The notes beneath the pieces were generated by a model. That model ran no database searches, was not told where the DNA came from, and worked only from the letters and a program-made list of their open reading frames with translations. Position numbers and translations under genes: made by a program. Shown here one piece after another: positions 1 through 11,183 of a stretch of 64,000 nt of DNA. The stretch is from Annulohypoxylon bovei var. microspora (lineage: Eukaryota; Ascomycota; Sordariomycetes; Xylariales; Hypoxylaceae). The stretch's first letter is position 1. Each line of letters starts with the position of its first letter. The stretch is from assembly GCA_022836615.1 (NCBI GenBank), contig MU405225.1, positions 1-64,000 on the forward strand, given 5' to 3'.

Positions 1-1670
1 ATGAATATATTTAAAAATGTTTAATTTATATTAAAATGGTATAATTTTAATTTATAAGTTTTATAATTATATATTAATGTAAATTTTAAATTAATATAAT
101 TACATTAATTATTTATATATATTAAATAATTTAATTTATTAATAAATATTTATATACCGTTAACTTTTAAAACATTTCCTTTTTCCACATGCCATTTATA
201 ATTCATTTCACGACGTTATTTTTCGTATTTTTCTTTTTTAATTTTTACTTTTTTAATAATTTCTATGGTATCACCAAATAAGTTATTTAAATTAATTAAT
301 TATAACATATTACTTTTTTAAAGTTTTAAGTTTAATTTATAAGTAAATTAAAGTTATTTAATCATTTATTATTTTTTAATTAAACTTTTTATTTATAAAA
401 GATTTTCTTATATTTTTATTATTTCGTATATTAATGAAATTAAATTAATTTATTTATTAATTATTAATTAAAAATTTTTAAATGGTTTTTTACAAGGTTT
501 CTTCGGTTATAAAACTTTAAAAAACTTATTATAAAGTTTTTTTATTAATGGTTTTAACGTATCCGCTTTTAAGTTTTTACAAGGTTTATTTTTTTCCTTT
601 TTTATTAATTAAATGTATTATTAAATAAATTAATTAAAGATTAATATATTATTTTCAAAGTTATTATTTATTAATTTTTATTAAAAAGGATTTTATTATA
701 ATAAAAAATAATATAATAAAAAATTTAATTTATATTATTAATATATTTTTATAATTTTATTTAATAAAACCATTAATAAAATTTAAAAACCATTAATAAG
801 TTTACCACGAGGTTTAATAATGTATAATAATTTCATTTTTAAAAAAAGCTTTTTATTAAATTAAATAATTATTAATAATAAATGTATATTTATATAAAAA
901 TGTTAATTTATTAAATTTTGCTTTGTTTTTATTAATTGGTTTAATTTTATTAAATATTATATAATAATAAAATAATTTATATTAATCTTAAATAAAATAA
1001 TGGTAAAATAATATTATTTAAAAAATAAAATTAATTTTTAATAATAAATAATTATTAGTAATTTAATATTATAATAACATTAAGTTTAATGTTTAAAATA
1101 ATTACATTAATTTAATTAAAGCTTTAATGTAATTGGTTTATTATGTAATTATAAATAACCTTAATTAAATTAATGTAATTAATTTATAAAACGATTAATT
1201 AAATTAAATTAATTATGGTGTTATTAAAGTATAAGTGAATAATGTAATAATATATTAATATAATTTTCGTGTGGGCTTAACGAAGCTTTAACGCAATTAA
1301 TGTAAGGTGTATATAAAAGGGCTTCGCTTTTTTACACATTAAAAAAATAAAAACGTTAATAAATTACCACTCATTTATTATTATTTTACAATGAATACAC
1401 TTCGTTTTAACATTCACTTTATATATAATAACTTAAAAAGCTTTATATTTTAATAAATGTATTAAACGTAAAAATCCTTTATATTATATTAATAATTTTA
1501 TTTTACGTGAAATTATTTTTATTTACGTTATTATTATTAATTTTCATAAAATTAAACCATTTTTTAATCCATGTTATAAATTTATTATTATTTATTTATT
1601 TAACTTTATTATTTTTTAATTTATTTAAATGGAAATTCGATTTAATTTAAAAGTATTACGAAGGTTATCG

Positions 1671-1786
1671 TTAATTTAAATAAATTATAATTAATTTAAA
1701 TGGGTTATAATCGATTTAAATGGGTTATAATCGAATTAAATAAGTTATTATTAATTTAAATAAATTATCGTCGATTTAAATAAAAG
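1671..1786. repeat. 20-bp tandem repeat, about 5.8 copies
   Basis: Six consecutive units start at 1671, 1691, 1711, 1731, 1751 and 1771, each a variant of TTAATTTAAATGGGTTATAA with changes mainly at the first four and the 11th-13th bases. The period is exactly 20 with no indels. The array is flanked on both sides by copies of GTATTACGAAGG followed by TATCGTTAATTTAAA (from about 1653 and about 1820), so a larger direct repeat brackets it. Confidence 0.8.
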
Positions 1787-3115
1787 TTTAATATTAAATT
1801 TAAAGCTTTTAAATCGGGGGTATTACGAAGGTATCGTTAATTTAAATTATATATTTATTAAAAAAGTAAGTTATTTAAAAGCGTGTTTAAAAAAGTATTA
1901 TCGTTAATTAAAAACGCGTATAAAAGTGGTAATTTCAATGATAATTAAAACGTTGGTTTAAAATAACGATAAAATTAAAAAGTTTAAATTATATAATTTA
2001 AATTATTTTCGTAAATAACCTGCGAATTATAACGTTAATAACGTTATAATATATATTAATAAATTCCTTAAATTTAAAGCTTTATTTTAATATATATTTC
2101 GTAATGTATAAAATTATTTATAATATGTAAAGTTTAAATGTTTTTATTATCGTTATTTTTATATTTAAAAACATATAATAATTTCACGTTTTATTTAAAT
2201 TAAATTTTACAATTAATAATATAATTATTATAATGATTATATATATATAAATAATAAGAAAAGTCTTATTATTATAATAATATATTTTATTTTATTTAAT
2301 AAAAATAATTACATGTATAATTATAATATTTATTATATTTGAAAATAAAATTTTATTAACGTTATATATATTCATTTATTACGATAATTATTATAAAAGT
2401 TTTTTATTAATATTTATTAATATTATTATTAAATTTAATAATAATTTTTAATAATTATTAATAATAAAATTTAATATCCATTAAAACTTTATAATTAATA
2501 TATTATATTATATTAATTTAATTTATAATGGCTTCGTTAAATTAAGTTAATTTAACCCCATTTAAATAAAATTAAATCCGTTAAATTAAATTAATTAAAT
2601 TAATTACACGTTAATGTAATTGTTCCGAACATTATTATATATTTACCATTAATTTTAATTTAATTAATATATGTTTATTTATATAAATTATATGCGTATA
2701 AAAATACTTTTTATATTACATTTCGTAATTAACCGTTTTCTTTTTTTATCGTTATTTTTTATAACGATAATTTTATATTTATTTTAATATTTATTAAACT
2801 TTATTTGTTTATTATTATTCCATATATACGTGTATATATTATATATTATAACTTTATATGAATTTATATATATATATCGTTTATTAAAATATTTTAATTA
2901 AACTTATTATAAAACTTATTTAAAATTTATTTACCATTTAACCATGAAAAAGAAATATTAATTATTTAATTATTATATAATATAAAAAATTACCGAGCCG
3001 GCTCATTTAAAACCTTTTTATTAACCTTATTTAATTTAAGTAAAATAATTTATATTTTAATTATGTTATTTACATTTAAATTATTTATTTGATTTTTAAT
3101 ACCACGCACATATTT

Positions 3116-3615
3116 TTTTAATTAATAATTATTTATAAACCCACTTTTTCAAGTATTATTACAATGGGATTTATTACCTTAAATTACGTTAAACCATTAT
3201 TTTTAATATAAATAACGCCGTTATTAAAATGGTTTAATTTATATAATATTTTAACCTTTTTAAATTTCTTTTTTATAATTTAATTTTCGATTTTACATTT
3301 AAATAATTCTTTAATTTTAATTTTATTAAAATTATATTTATATATTAATTATACCTTTTAATTAAGCCATTCGAATGAACTTAATTACACTTTTTTTTAA
3401 TTATATTTTATTAAGTAATAATAAATGAAAAAAAACATTTATTTTAATAAAATAATTTCGTTATTTTTTTTAACATTAATTTTAATTAATTATTTAATTT
3501 ATTATTATAAAAGCGTTATTTAAATTTAAAAAAATAACTTAACGTAATTTAAGGCAATAAATCCCATTATATTAATACTTGAAAAAGTGGGTTTATAAAT
3601 AATTATTAATTAAAA
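3116..3615. mobile_element. 500-bp inverted-repeat element (RIP-decayed foldback/MITE-like)
   Basis: The left arm (3116-3222) and the reverse complement of the right arm (3508-3615) match almost base for base over the outer ~80 bp, including the GC-containing core AACCCACTTTTTCAAGTATT, and more loosely inward to a shared AAATAACG. About 285 bp of AT-rich sequence separates the arms. This is the shape of a terminal-inverted-repeat element or a head-to-head duplication. No coding relic is recognisable and I cannot see a clear target-site duplication, so the family is unknown. Confidence 0.65.
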
Positions 3616-6480
3616 GGATAATAAATCGATTTTAAAATTATTATTATTAATAATAAACTTATATTTTATATTTTCAACTTTTTTAATAATGTAATAATTA
3701 ATTTTTAATAAAAATCATATTTATTTTTAAAGTTAAATTAACTTATTATCATTATTATTATAACCGTTATTATTAAAGTTATATTAATTATATATATTTT
3801 TAAAATAATTATTATAATAAACCGAATTAAAAAAATTAAAAGAAAAAATATTATTATTAATTTTATTTTTTAATAATTTTTTATTTTCTTATATTTTAAA
3901 ATAAATACGTTTTATTTTAATTATATTATATAATTAATTTTTACTTTATAATTAAAGGAAATTATTAATTATTTCCATTTTAATTTTTTTATAACCATGA
4001 TTTATTTCTTCGAATATATTAAGGTTATAAATTTCATTAAAATTATTAAAAAATAATAAAATCGTTTTAATGAATATTAACCACGTAAAATAAGCGAAGA
4101 AATATTCCAAAAAGATTTTTTTTAAAAAAAAGCATAATTAATTATAATATTAATTAATTATTTTTAAATCGCATTAATTTAATTTACTTAAAGTTATAAA
4201 TATATATGTGCGTAATTTATTTTTATTGCTTTAAAAAATAAAGTTTACTTTTAAAATAAAAATGAAAATATTAATATTAAAAAACTTATAAATATTTATA
4301 TAAAAAAAAATAATATTATAATAATTATTAAAAAGATTATTTTATTAATAAGTTTTTATATATTTATATATATAATTTCTTTTAAATTATTTTTTATTAA
4401 TAATTAAAATGATATAATAAAGTTATAACTTATATAATATTTTAACAATATAATAAAATTCGTTGTAATAAATAATAATTAAAAAAAAGTTAAAAAAGTT
4501 TTTAAAATCGATTATATTAAATAATTTATTAAAAGCATTTAAAAATAATTCTTTAAATGAATCGTTAACGTTTTTAAATTAAAACAAGTTCCATTTTTTT
4601 AAAATAATTTTAAAGAAATTTTAATGTTTAAAATTTAAAATAATGGGATATTAATTTATAAATTATTATTATTATTTAATAAAAAAATAAAAATATTATA
4701 ATTGTTAAGGTTTTTGATTTATTTAAGGTTAACGCTTTTAACGTTAACTTTTAATAACTTATAATTGATTTTATAAATCGTGGGTTAACCACGATTTTTT
4801 TTACATAAATAACCTTATTATTTAACTTAATTACCACTAAATTAATACGAGTGATTATTCCATAACCGTTAAGGTTATGCCTTTTTAAATACTTTAATAA
4901 AAGCCCCGATCCGTAATAATAATTATAATTTATTATTAAAATAATTTAAAATATAAAAATAATATTAATTAATTGGTAATATATTATTAATAAGTATTTT
5001 AATAACGGGTTAATTAATATTAATAAATTTAAATAAAAATAATACATTTTATATTAAACGGTTATTATAAAAGCGATCTTACCTTTTATTTTCAATTTAA
5101 ATATTTTTAATTATAATGTAATAAATATAATATATAATAAAATAAAAAAAACCGTTATTAAATGTTTATAAACTTAATAATGAATTTTAATTAAAATAAA
5201 TAAAATGGTAAATATCGATATATTAAAAAAGAAATTTAACTTTATTATTAATAAAAAGTTTTATAAAAATAAAAAGTTTATAAAAATTTATAATAAATTA
5301 ATATAACGATATATAAAGAAATAATAATTAAAATAATAATATAACATCGGGGTAATTAAAATCCGAAATTAATAATTATAATTTCAAAGCATTTTATTAA
5401 ATAATAATTAATAAAATTTATTAAACTTTAATTTTAAAATATATTATATAATAAAAATATTATATATAAATAATTAAATTATATTAATTATATATTAAAT
5501 TTATAATTTAATTTTTTTTAAATTATTATATTTTTATTTTTTCCATTTTTAAATAATTTAAAGGTGTTTTATAATAATTAATTATTAAGTGTTTTTTATA
5601 AATGAACTTTTTATTATAATTATTTTTAACATTTTCATGCTTTTTTAATATATTATAAAAAAGGTTTATATTATTATTAAATAAATTTAATAATTAATAT
5701 TTTTTTATAATTTTTTTATAAGGTTTTTTAAGGTTTTATTTAAATCGAAAATAATAATTAACATATTTATTAATTTTTAATTATTTATTAATTTTTTTAA
5801 TAAATTTCTTTAATGGTAATAATTTTCATTAAACTTTTTTACGTAATTTTTTATAACGTCGTTTTAATTATTCGTTTTAACTTTAATAATGTTTTTTAAA
5901 AATAATTATTTTATAAGTTTAATAATATTTATAATTATATTTTAATTATTATTTTTAATAAACTTTTATTAAAAAAATCGTAATATAAAAAAAAATAATA
6001 TAAATTTAAATTTAACGATTATTATTTATTAATTAATATTAAAAATTATATTAAATTTTAAAAAATTTATGTAATAATTTTTATTAATAACGGTAAATTT
6101 ATGTTATATAAGGTTAAAAATGAGGTTATTTTCATTAATAAAAAAAAAAAAATTAATAACCTTTCGTTTTTAAAATTACGATATTTATGCTTAAAAATGT
6201 GGATTAAATTAATTAACGTTTTAATAATTCATTTAAATTTAAAAATAACTTTATTATAAAGACCCGTGTTTATTACATTTAAAATCATAATGTAAACTTC
6301 GCATTAATATTTATTTTAATTAATATTTCAAGTTTTTAACCCGTAATAATTTATGCGTTATAATTTATTAAACGTTATAACGTTTTTTAACGTTATAATC
6401 CCTTATATCTTTTTTAATATAATATATTTTTATTATATATTGTATATTTTTATTATATACATTTCAATACCTTAATTAAA

Positions 6481-6517
6481 AAGGCGGGTTAACGGATTTC
6501 GTATTATTGTCCGCCTT
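6481..6517. other. GC-rich hairpin at the AT-block boundary
   Basis: AAGGCGG (6481-6487) pairs with CCGCCTT (6511-6517) around a 23-nt loop. It sits exactly where the AT desert gives way to normal composition. It may be the surviving end of a repeat or the limit of the mutated tract. Confidence 0.5.
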
Positions 6518-7331
6518 AAATGATCCATAATCACGCTTTACATCTTATGCTCACAGCGAAGGCCGTTCCAAGGATATGATATTAGAGGCTTAAGCCTTTC
6601 CCTTCAGCTGCACACCACCTAAGTGAACTCGAGAAGTAACCATTGGTAACGCATCCATCTGTGACTCCGAGTCTTGCAACCATGCCTGTGGGAATTATGT
6701 GATTTCCCCGTATTTAAATTCTAGATTCTACTTAAGTAACTCAGCTTTCGCATATCCCTTTGCCTTTCTCTTCTAACTGAGGCAATAGCCCCTTTTCACA
6801 GTACATCGTAGATGCAAGGAGTACTTAGGTTAGTATAGGCGAAGGAAGCGAGACTTGTGGCTAGCTGCCGCCTCTAAATTTCCAAGGACAATAGTGTTCC
6901 AGATCAGCTGACGGTTCGTTTACCCTTCCTATTTATATCGTTAACGAATCATGTTATTGAGGTAAGGTAGTCACTGCGTGATGAGGCTTGCATATATTGA
7001 AGCAGGCTGTTTCTTTCCATTCCTCAAAGAGTTGGAGTAGTTCGCTGAAAGTGGCTAAATCATATGGTTGAAGAAGAAAAAGCAACAACACCCGGTTAGT
7101 TAGGTAGCTAATCGTTTCCCTTGTAAAGGCTGCCTAGGGGCAAACTATGTAACTGATATTTCTAGATTCGAAATAATACTAAATATCCAATGCCGAGTTT
7201 CCTACCATACCTAGGTAGGTAAATATCCGTTGCATGTACTCCAAGCACTTCACTGCTCTTTACTTATCACGGCAAGGTTCGTCATACGTCTCAATTGGAA
7301 CAAGAACAAAAATAAACCCCATTGCACAATC
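6518..7331. other. Intergenic, upstream of first HET gene
   Basis: Normal-composition DNA between the AT desert and the first HET gene. No gene is seen. It contains one copy of the dispersed ACCTAGGTAGGTA motif (7209-7221), about 110 bp upstream of the start codon. It presumably holds the promoter; no clear TATA box is seen. Confidence 0.5.
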
Positions 7332-10259
7332 ATGGAGAGCCAATCATCTAGACTCATTGTGGGAAATCGACTTTATTACCTAGTTCCAGCCGGAAACGGG
7401 GATACCGTCTTAGAAGGACTTCCCGAACTTCAAAGGTACGAGGATTCAGATCTTTCTAAGGTTGAGGAATTCGAATATAGCAAATTGCCGAATACTAAAA
7501 AGAGAATTCGTCTTCTACGTTTGAAACCAGCTGCCTCCAACGCCCATCAGATCCATTGCGAACTCATAGAGGCAGACTACGATAACGTCTTCCATATACC
7601 AACAAAGCCTGGTATCACTACTGGCCAGGATAGTACTAAATCGATAACAAACCCAGGGGAGGACCAGAAAGAAACGGACAGAGGAAACTCTGACCATGAC
7701 TCGGAACCAACACAGACAAAGGATGGTTTAGAAGAGGAGCAGAAGCTAAAAGCCCAGTTTCAACATATTACAGCTAACGAGATAGAATATGAAGCTCTAT
7801 CGTGGTGCTGGGGGGATGATCCAGAGGAATACGCTATTATTATCGAAGGGGACGGTAAACCATTTAAGAGAAGGATAAAGAGAGGCTTGGCACTGGCGCT
7901 GAAGTATCTCCGATATACAGAGAAAAGCCGAACACTATGGATCGATTCCTTGTGCATCAATCAGCGAGATGACAATGAGCGGAATCACCAGGTCCAGATG
8001 ATGTCGAGAATCTACACCAGAGCCAAGCAAGTATGTATCTGGCTTGGGGAGAGCAACGACGACAGTAAAGCAGCAATTAAGTTCATCAAAGAAGAAGTTA
8101 TGGAACTGAAAAACTTTGACTCTATCTGCTCAGACAAGAAATACGCACCTAAGTGGCAAGCACTGATGATACTTATGCAAAGGCCTTGGTTTTCACGTCG
8201 GTGGATGGTCCAGGAAATTGCGTTAGCCCAAAACGCAACTATATACTGCGGCCCTGACGAAATCCTATGGGATAACTTCGCTGTGGCGGTGGAGTTATTT
8301 GTTGAGGTAGAGACAGCGACACATCGACTTTCAGAGGTGATGCAGAAGGATGAGAAGTTTCGCCACATCCCTGGCTGGTTCGAACATGTGTCCGAACTTG
8401 GGGCCAGTCTCCTAGTCCAGGCAACGGGTAAGGTTTTTCGTACCCAAAGTGTAGATAGGAATATCGTCAATCACCCTAGAACCACATTCAGAACAAGCAG
8501 CGGTATTCACACAATCGACCCACTAGAAAGACGGAGCCTACTGAGTCTACAGTATTTAGTAACCACCATGTTCATCTTCCAAACATCAGAGCCTCGGGAT
8601 GTGATATATTCATTGCTCGCTGTCGCCCGGGATGCCTCGCCATTCGCCGAAACATCAGTGTCTACGGATAAAGAGTACGCATTATTTATGCGTACAGGAT
8701 TCTCTTCTTTTCTAGAAGAGAAACCGTTCCAAGTCGACTATGGTAGACCATATTCTGATGTCTGCCGAGACTTCGTTGAATTCAGCATTCGACGTTCATG
8801 CGAAGTAGATAGGGTGCAGGCACTGGACATTCTTTGTCGTCCATGGGCTCTTGAGCCCCCTACAAAAAGGTCACTCCGTCAGCAAGGTCAAGAAACTCCA
8901 GTGACAAACAAAGATTCTATCAACTCTCCTGCGACTGATCCATGGGAGTCTATACCATCAGACGAGCCTAGACAGGCTATAAGGAAGTGGATGAAAAAGG
9001 CTGTTGAGGAGTGGAGAACTGGTAACTGGAAAATTGAGGGAGAAGAGGATGATAAAAGGAGAAAGGAAAGAGTGGAGTGGAAAGGAAAACATTTTCCAGA
9101 CCTCCTGAAACTCAACAAGCCACCACAGGCAAATACTAACAGTAGTTCTGACTCGCCAAAGGACGTTGACATACCACTTCCATCTTGGATTCCTCTAGCA
9201 TCATCAGCACCCTTCGCACTTTTCCACCACCCCGGCATGAATATTCAGAAAACAGGCAGAGTCAATGCTGATCCTCTCGTCGGCGTCCCTGAAGATGGTC
9301 ATAGAAATTACAATGCTGCGCAGACAGAACATATTGATCTGGCAGTCTTGGAGTTTCGAAAAAGGCCTTTACTACGCCACTATAGCCTTTATGTCAAAGG
9401 GTTTGTCTTTGACGAAGTCATGGATGTGATGGATGCTTCACAGCATGGTTCTATTCCGGCATCTTGGTTAAAGCTTGGTGGTTGGAATGATCCACATAAA
9501 TGCAATCCACCTGATGAGTTCTGGAGAACACTGGTTGCGGACCGAGGCAAAGATAATAGAAATCCACCATATTATTATGCTAGGGCATGTAGGGAGTCGG
9601 CAGTCAAGGGGGGGCTGCGAAGTGGTGGTATCAACACAGCAGCCTTGATCAACGATGAACGCAATTCCATCATTGCCGAGTTCTGTCGGCGGGTTCAGGC
9701 AGTTATTTGGAATCGCCGCTTGTTTAAGACGAAGGGAAATGTTTTGGGGCTCGCATCAAGCGAAGTAAGCAAAGGAGATAAAGTGGGTATCATCTACGGA
9801 TGCACGGTACCTGTAATTCTAAGGGAAGGACAAAAGGAAACAGGTGATACGAGGAAGGAAAAATTCGATGATAATGCAGAAACTCTGAAAACACTGATCA
9901 GACAGTGCAAGGAAAAACGACGTCGAAAGTTGGATCTCGATGCCAAAGGAGGCGTGAAGCAAGATATAAAGGAGGCCACGGAGAAAGCAAACAAGAAGCT
10001 CAAAGAATTGCGGGAGGATGAGAAACTCGGAAAGAGCGAAACTCAGACGAATAACAGCAAAGATGATGAAGAGAAGAGTGGAAAGAGTGGTCATGTAGTA
10101 TCGGAGAGGGCGAAGAACGAAATGGAAGCGAGAGAAAGAGACCCGTTGCGTTATTATCGTCTCATAGGAGAGAGTTATATTCATGGCATGATGGACGGTG
10201 AAGCAGTCCGGAAGAAGTTCTATGGAGATATTGCGGACCAGATATTTGAATTGAGATAG
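7332..10259 (+). CDS. HET-domain (heterokaryon incompatibility) protein, 975 aa
   Basis: An uninterrupted frame encodes a large HET-family protein, the class that triggers cell death or growth arrest after fusion of genetically different hyphae. I start at 7332 (MESQSS); the frame also runs upstream to an ATG at 7230, but that stretch reads like a leader with no conserved features. Seen in the protein: the first HET block YEALSWCWG at about residue 153, then LWIDSLCINQRDD and MMSRIYTRAKQVCIWLG, which is the canonical HET order, and RPWFSRRWMVQEIALA after it. Near the C-terminus, GDKVGIIYGCTVPVILR is the usual closing motif of this family. A charged Lys/Glu-rich stretch lies at about residues 840-920. 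There is no intron. A 17-base poly-A tract lies 53 bp past the stop. Target allele and partner are unknown. Confidence 0.9.
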   Translation: MESQSSRLIVGNRLYYLVPAGNGDTVLEGLPELQRYEDSDLSKVEEFEYSKLPNTKKRIRLLRLKPAASNAHQIHCELIEADYDNVFHIPTKPGITTGQDSTKSITNPGEDQKETDRGNSDHDSEPTQTKDGLEEEQKLKAQFQHITANEIEYEALSWCWGDDPEEYAIIIEGDGKPFKRRIKRGLALALKYLRYTEKSRTLWIDSLCINQRDDNERNHQVQMMSRIYTRAKQVCIWLGESNDDSKAAIKFIKEEVMELKNFDSICSDKKYAPKWQALMILMQRPWFSRRWMVQEIALAQNATIYCGPDEILWDNFAVAVELFVEVETATHRLSEVMQKDEKFRHIPGWFEHVSELGASLLVQATGKVFRTQSVDRNIVNHPRTTFRTSSGIHTIDPLERRSLLSLQYLVTTMFIFQTSEPRDVIYSLLAVARDASPFAETSVSTDKEYALFMRTGFSSFLEEKPFQVDYGRPYSDVCRDFVEFSIRRSCEVDRVQALDILCRPWALEPPTKRSLRQQGQETPVTNKDSINSPATDPWESIPSDEPRQAIRKWMKKAVEEWRTGNWKIEGEEDDKRRKERVEWKGKHFPDLLKLNKPPQANTNSSSDSPKDVDIPLPSWIPLASSAPFALFHHPGMNIQKTGRVNADPLVGVPEDGHRNYNAAQTEHIDLAVLEFRKRPLLRHYSLYVKGFVFDEVMDVMDASQHGSIPASWLKLGGWNDPHKCNPPDEFWRTLVADRGKDNRNPPYYYARACRESAVKGGLRSGGINTAALINDERNSIIAEFCRRVQAVIWNRRLFKTKGNVLGLASSEVSKGDKVGIIYGCTVPVILREGQKETGDTRKEKFDDNAETLKTLIRQCKEKRRRKLDLDAKGGVKQDIKEATEKANKKLKELREDEKLGKSETQTNNSKDDEEKSGKSGHVVSERAKNEMEARERDPLRYYRLIGESYIHGMMDGEAVRKKFYGDIADQIFELR

Positions 10260-11183
10260 GGGTAATCTGTAGGACTGCGAAGTTTGAATAATCTGTACTT
10301 CATGAACTCGTAAAAAAAAAAAAAAAAATTGGAACAGGGAGGAAACCTTTGGTCTCCGGTTGAGCGAAATACGAAGTACATAGTGCGGGACGTCGCTTGA
10401 ATAAGCTGGGATGGGAAATTATTTAGGATTCTGGGGTCATAAACCCCCTGAACGCTACTGCCCTAGGCTGGCCCGTGACACAATCGATGATTGGCTACTG
10501 ATCTTAAACAATCTTATCAGATCCGCTGATTAGATCCGTCAGGCCCACATTTCCCGGCTAGTTCCTCAACCCGCAGACTGGAAAAATTTTGAAGGTGCGG
10601 AAGTGCTGCTTGATTTCGGCATTTGACCGTAATTGGTGGAACGATTATTACCAATGACGTCGTAACCTTGTTCTAGAAATGATGATCATCTTAAATTCTT
10701 CGACATAAATACTAGCTCTGCTGATTTTAGCGCTCTTTTCTGTTCCGAAAGATCCTTCTTTATTTTTGACGCGTCCAGTGCCCAACATCTGAGCTCTCAC
10801 CCAGGAAATGCCCTGTCCGAATGCTGCTATAATATCGACCCTATAAATCATGATCATAATCGTATTCACATTATAAATAGCTTCGGAAAAAAGAGCTAAC
10901 TTCGTCATGTAGCCGTTCCGACATGCTACACTCAGAAATACATTTATAATTATGTAAAATAGACCTGATTGAAATCCTTGTCTAGCGTTAGGTGCTTATG
11001 ACAAGGACCACGTTTGCCATTCCCAAGGTAGTATTGTGAATTATATTTGCTAGCCCAAAATGAGAACCGGAATCGGACTCGACATTGAAAATATGGACAG
11101 TTATAAAGTACAGTTTTATGCGTGTTCGAGAATCACGCATTCCATCCGAACTATTGCGCGATACGGTAGCGGAACAACCCAAT
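10260..11183. other. Intergenic with poly-A tract
   Basis: There is no supported gene. A run of 17 A residues sits at 10312-10328, just after the HET gene. A short minus-strand frame (10648-10908) shows no recognisable features and is not annotated. The rest is presumably the 3' end of the HET gene and the promoter of the arylsulfotransferase-like gene. Confidence 0.5.

Larger units (their letters stand above)
1..6480. repeat. AT-rich, RIP-like gene-free block
   Basis: Composition is overwhelmingly A/T with TpA-rich runs, and no open reading frame of useful length occurs on either strand. This is what repeat-induced point mutation leaves in ascomycete repeats: C-to-T changes on both strands until little G/C remains. 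Inside it I see a 500-bp inverted repeat, a 20-bp tandem repeat, GC-containing palindromes and one promoter-like TATA stretch, so it is probably several collapsed transposons rather than simple sequence. The change to normal composition is abrupt at about 6480. A centromeric or subtelomeric location is possible, but nothing here proves either. Confidence 0.85.

Noticed and set aside
7230..7331. HET start at 7230
   Set aside because: Thirty-four extra residues with no similarity to HET proteins; the ATG at 7332 is better placed.
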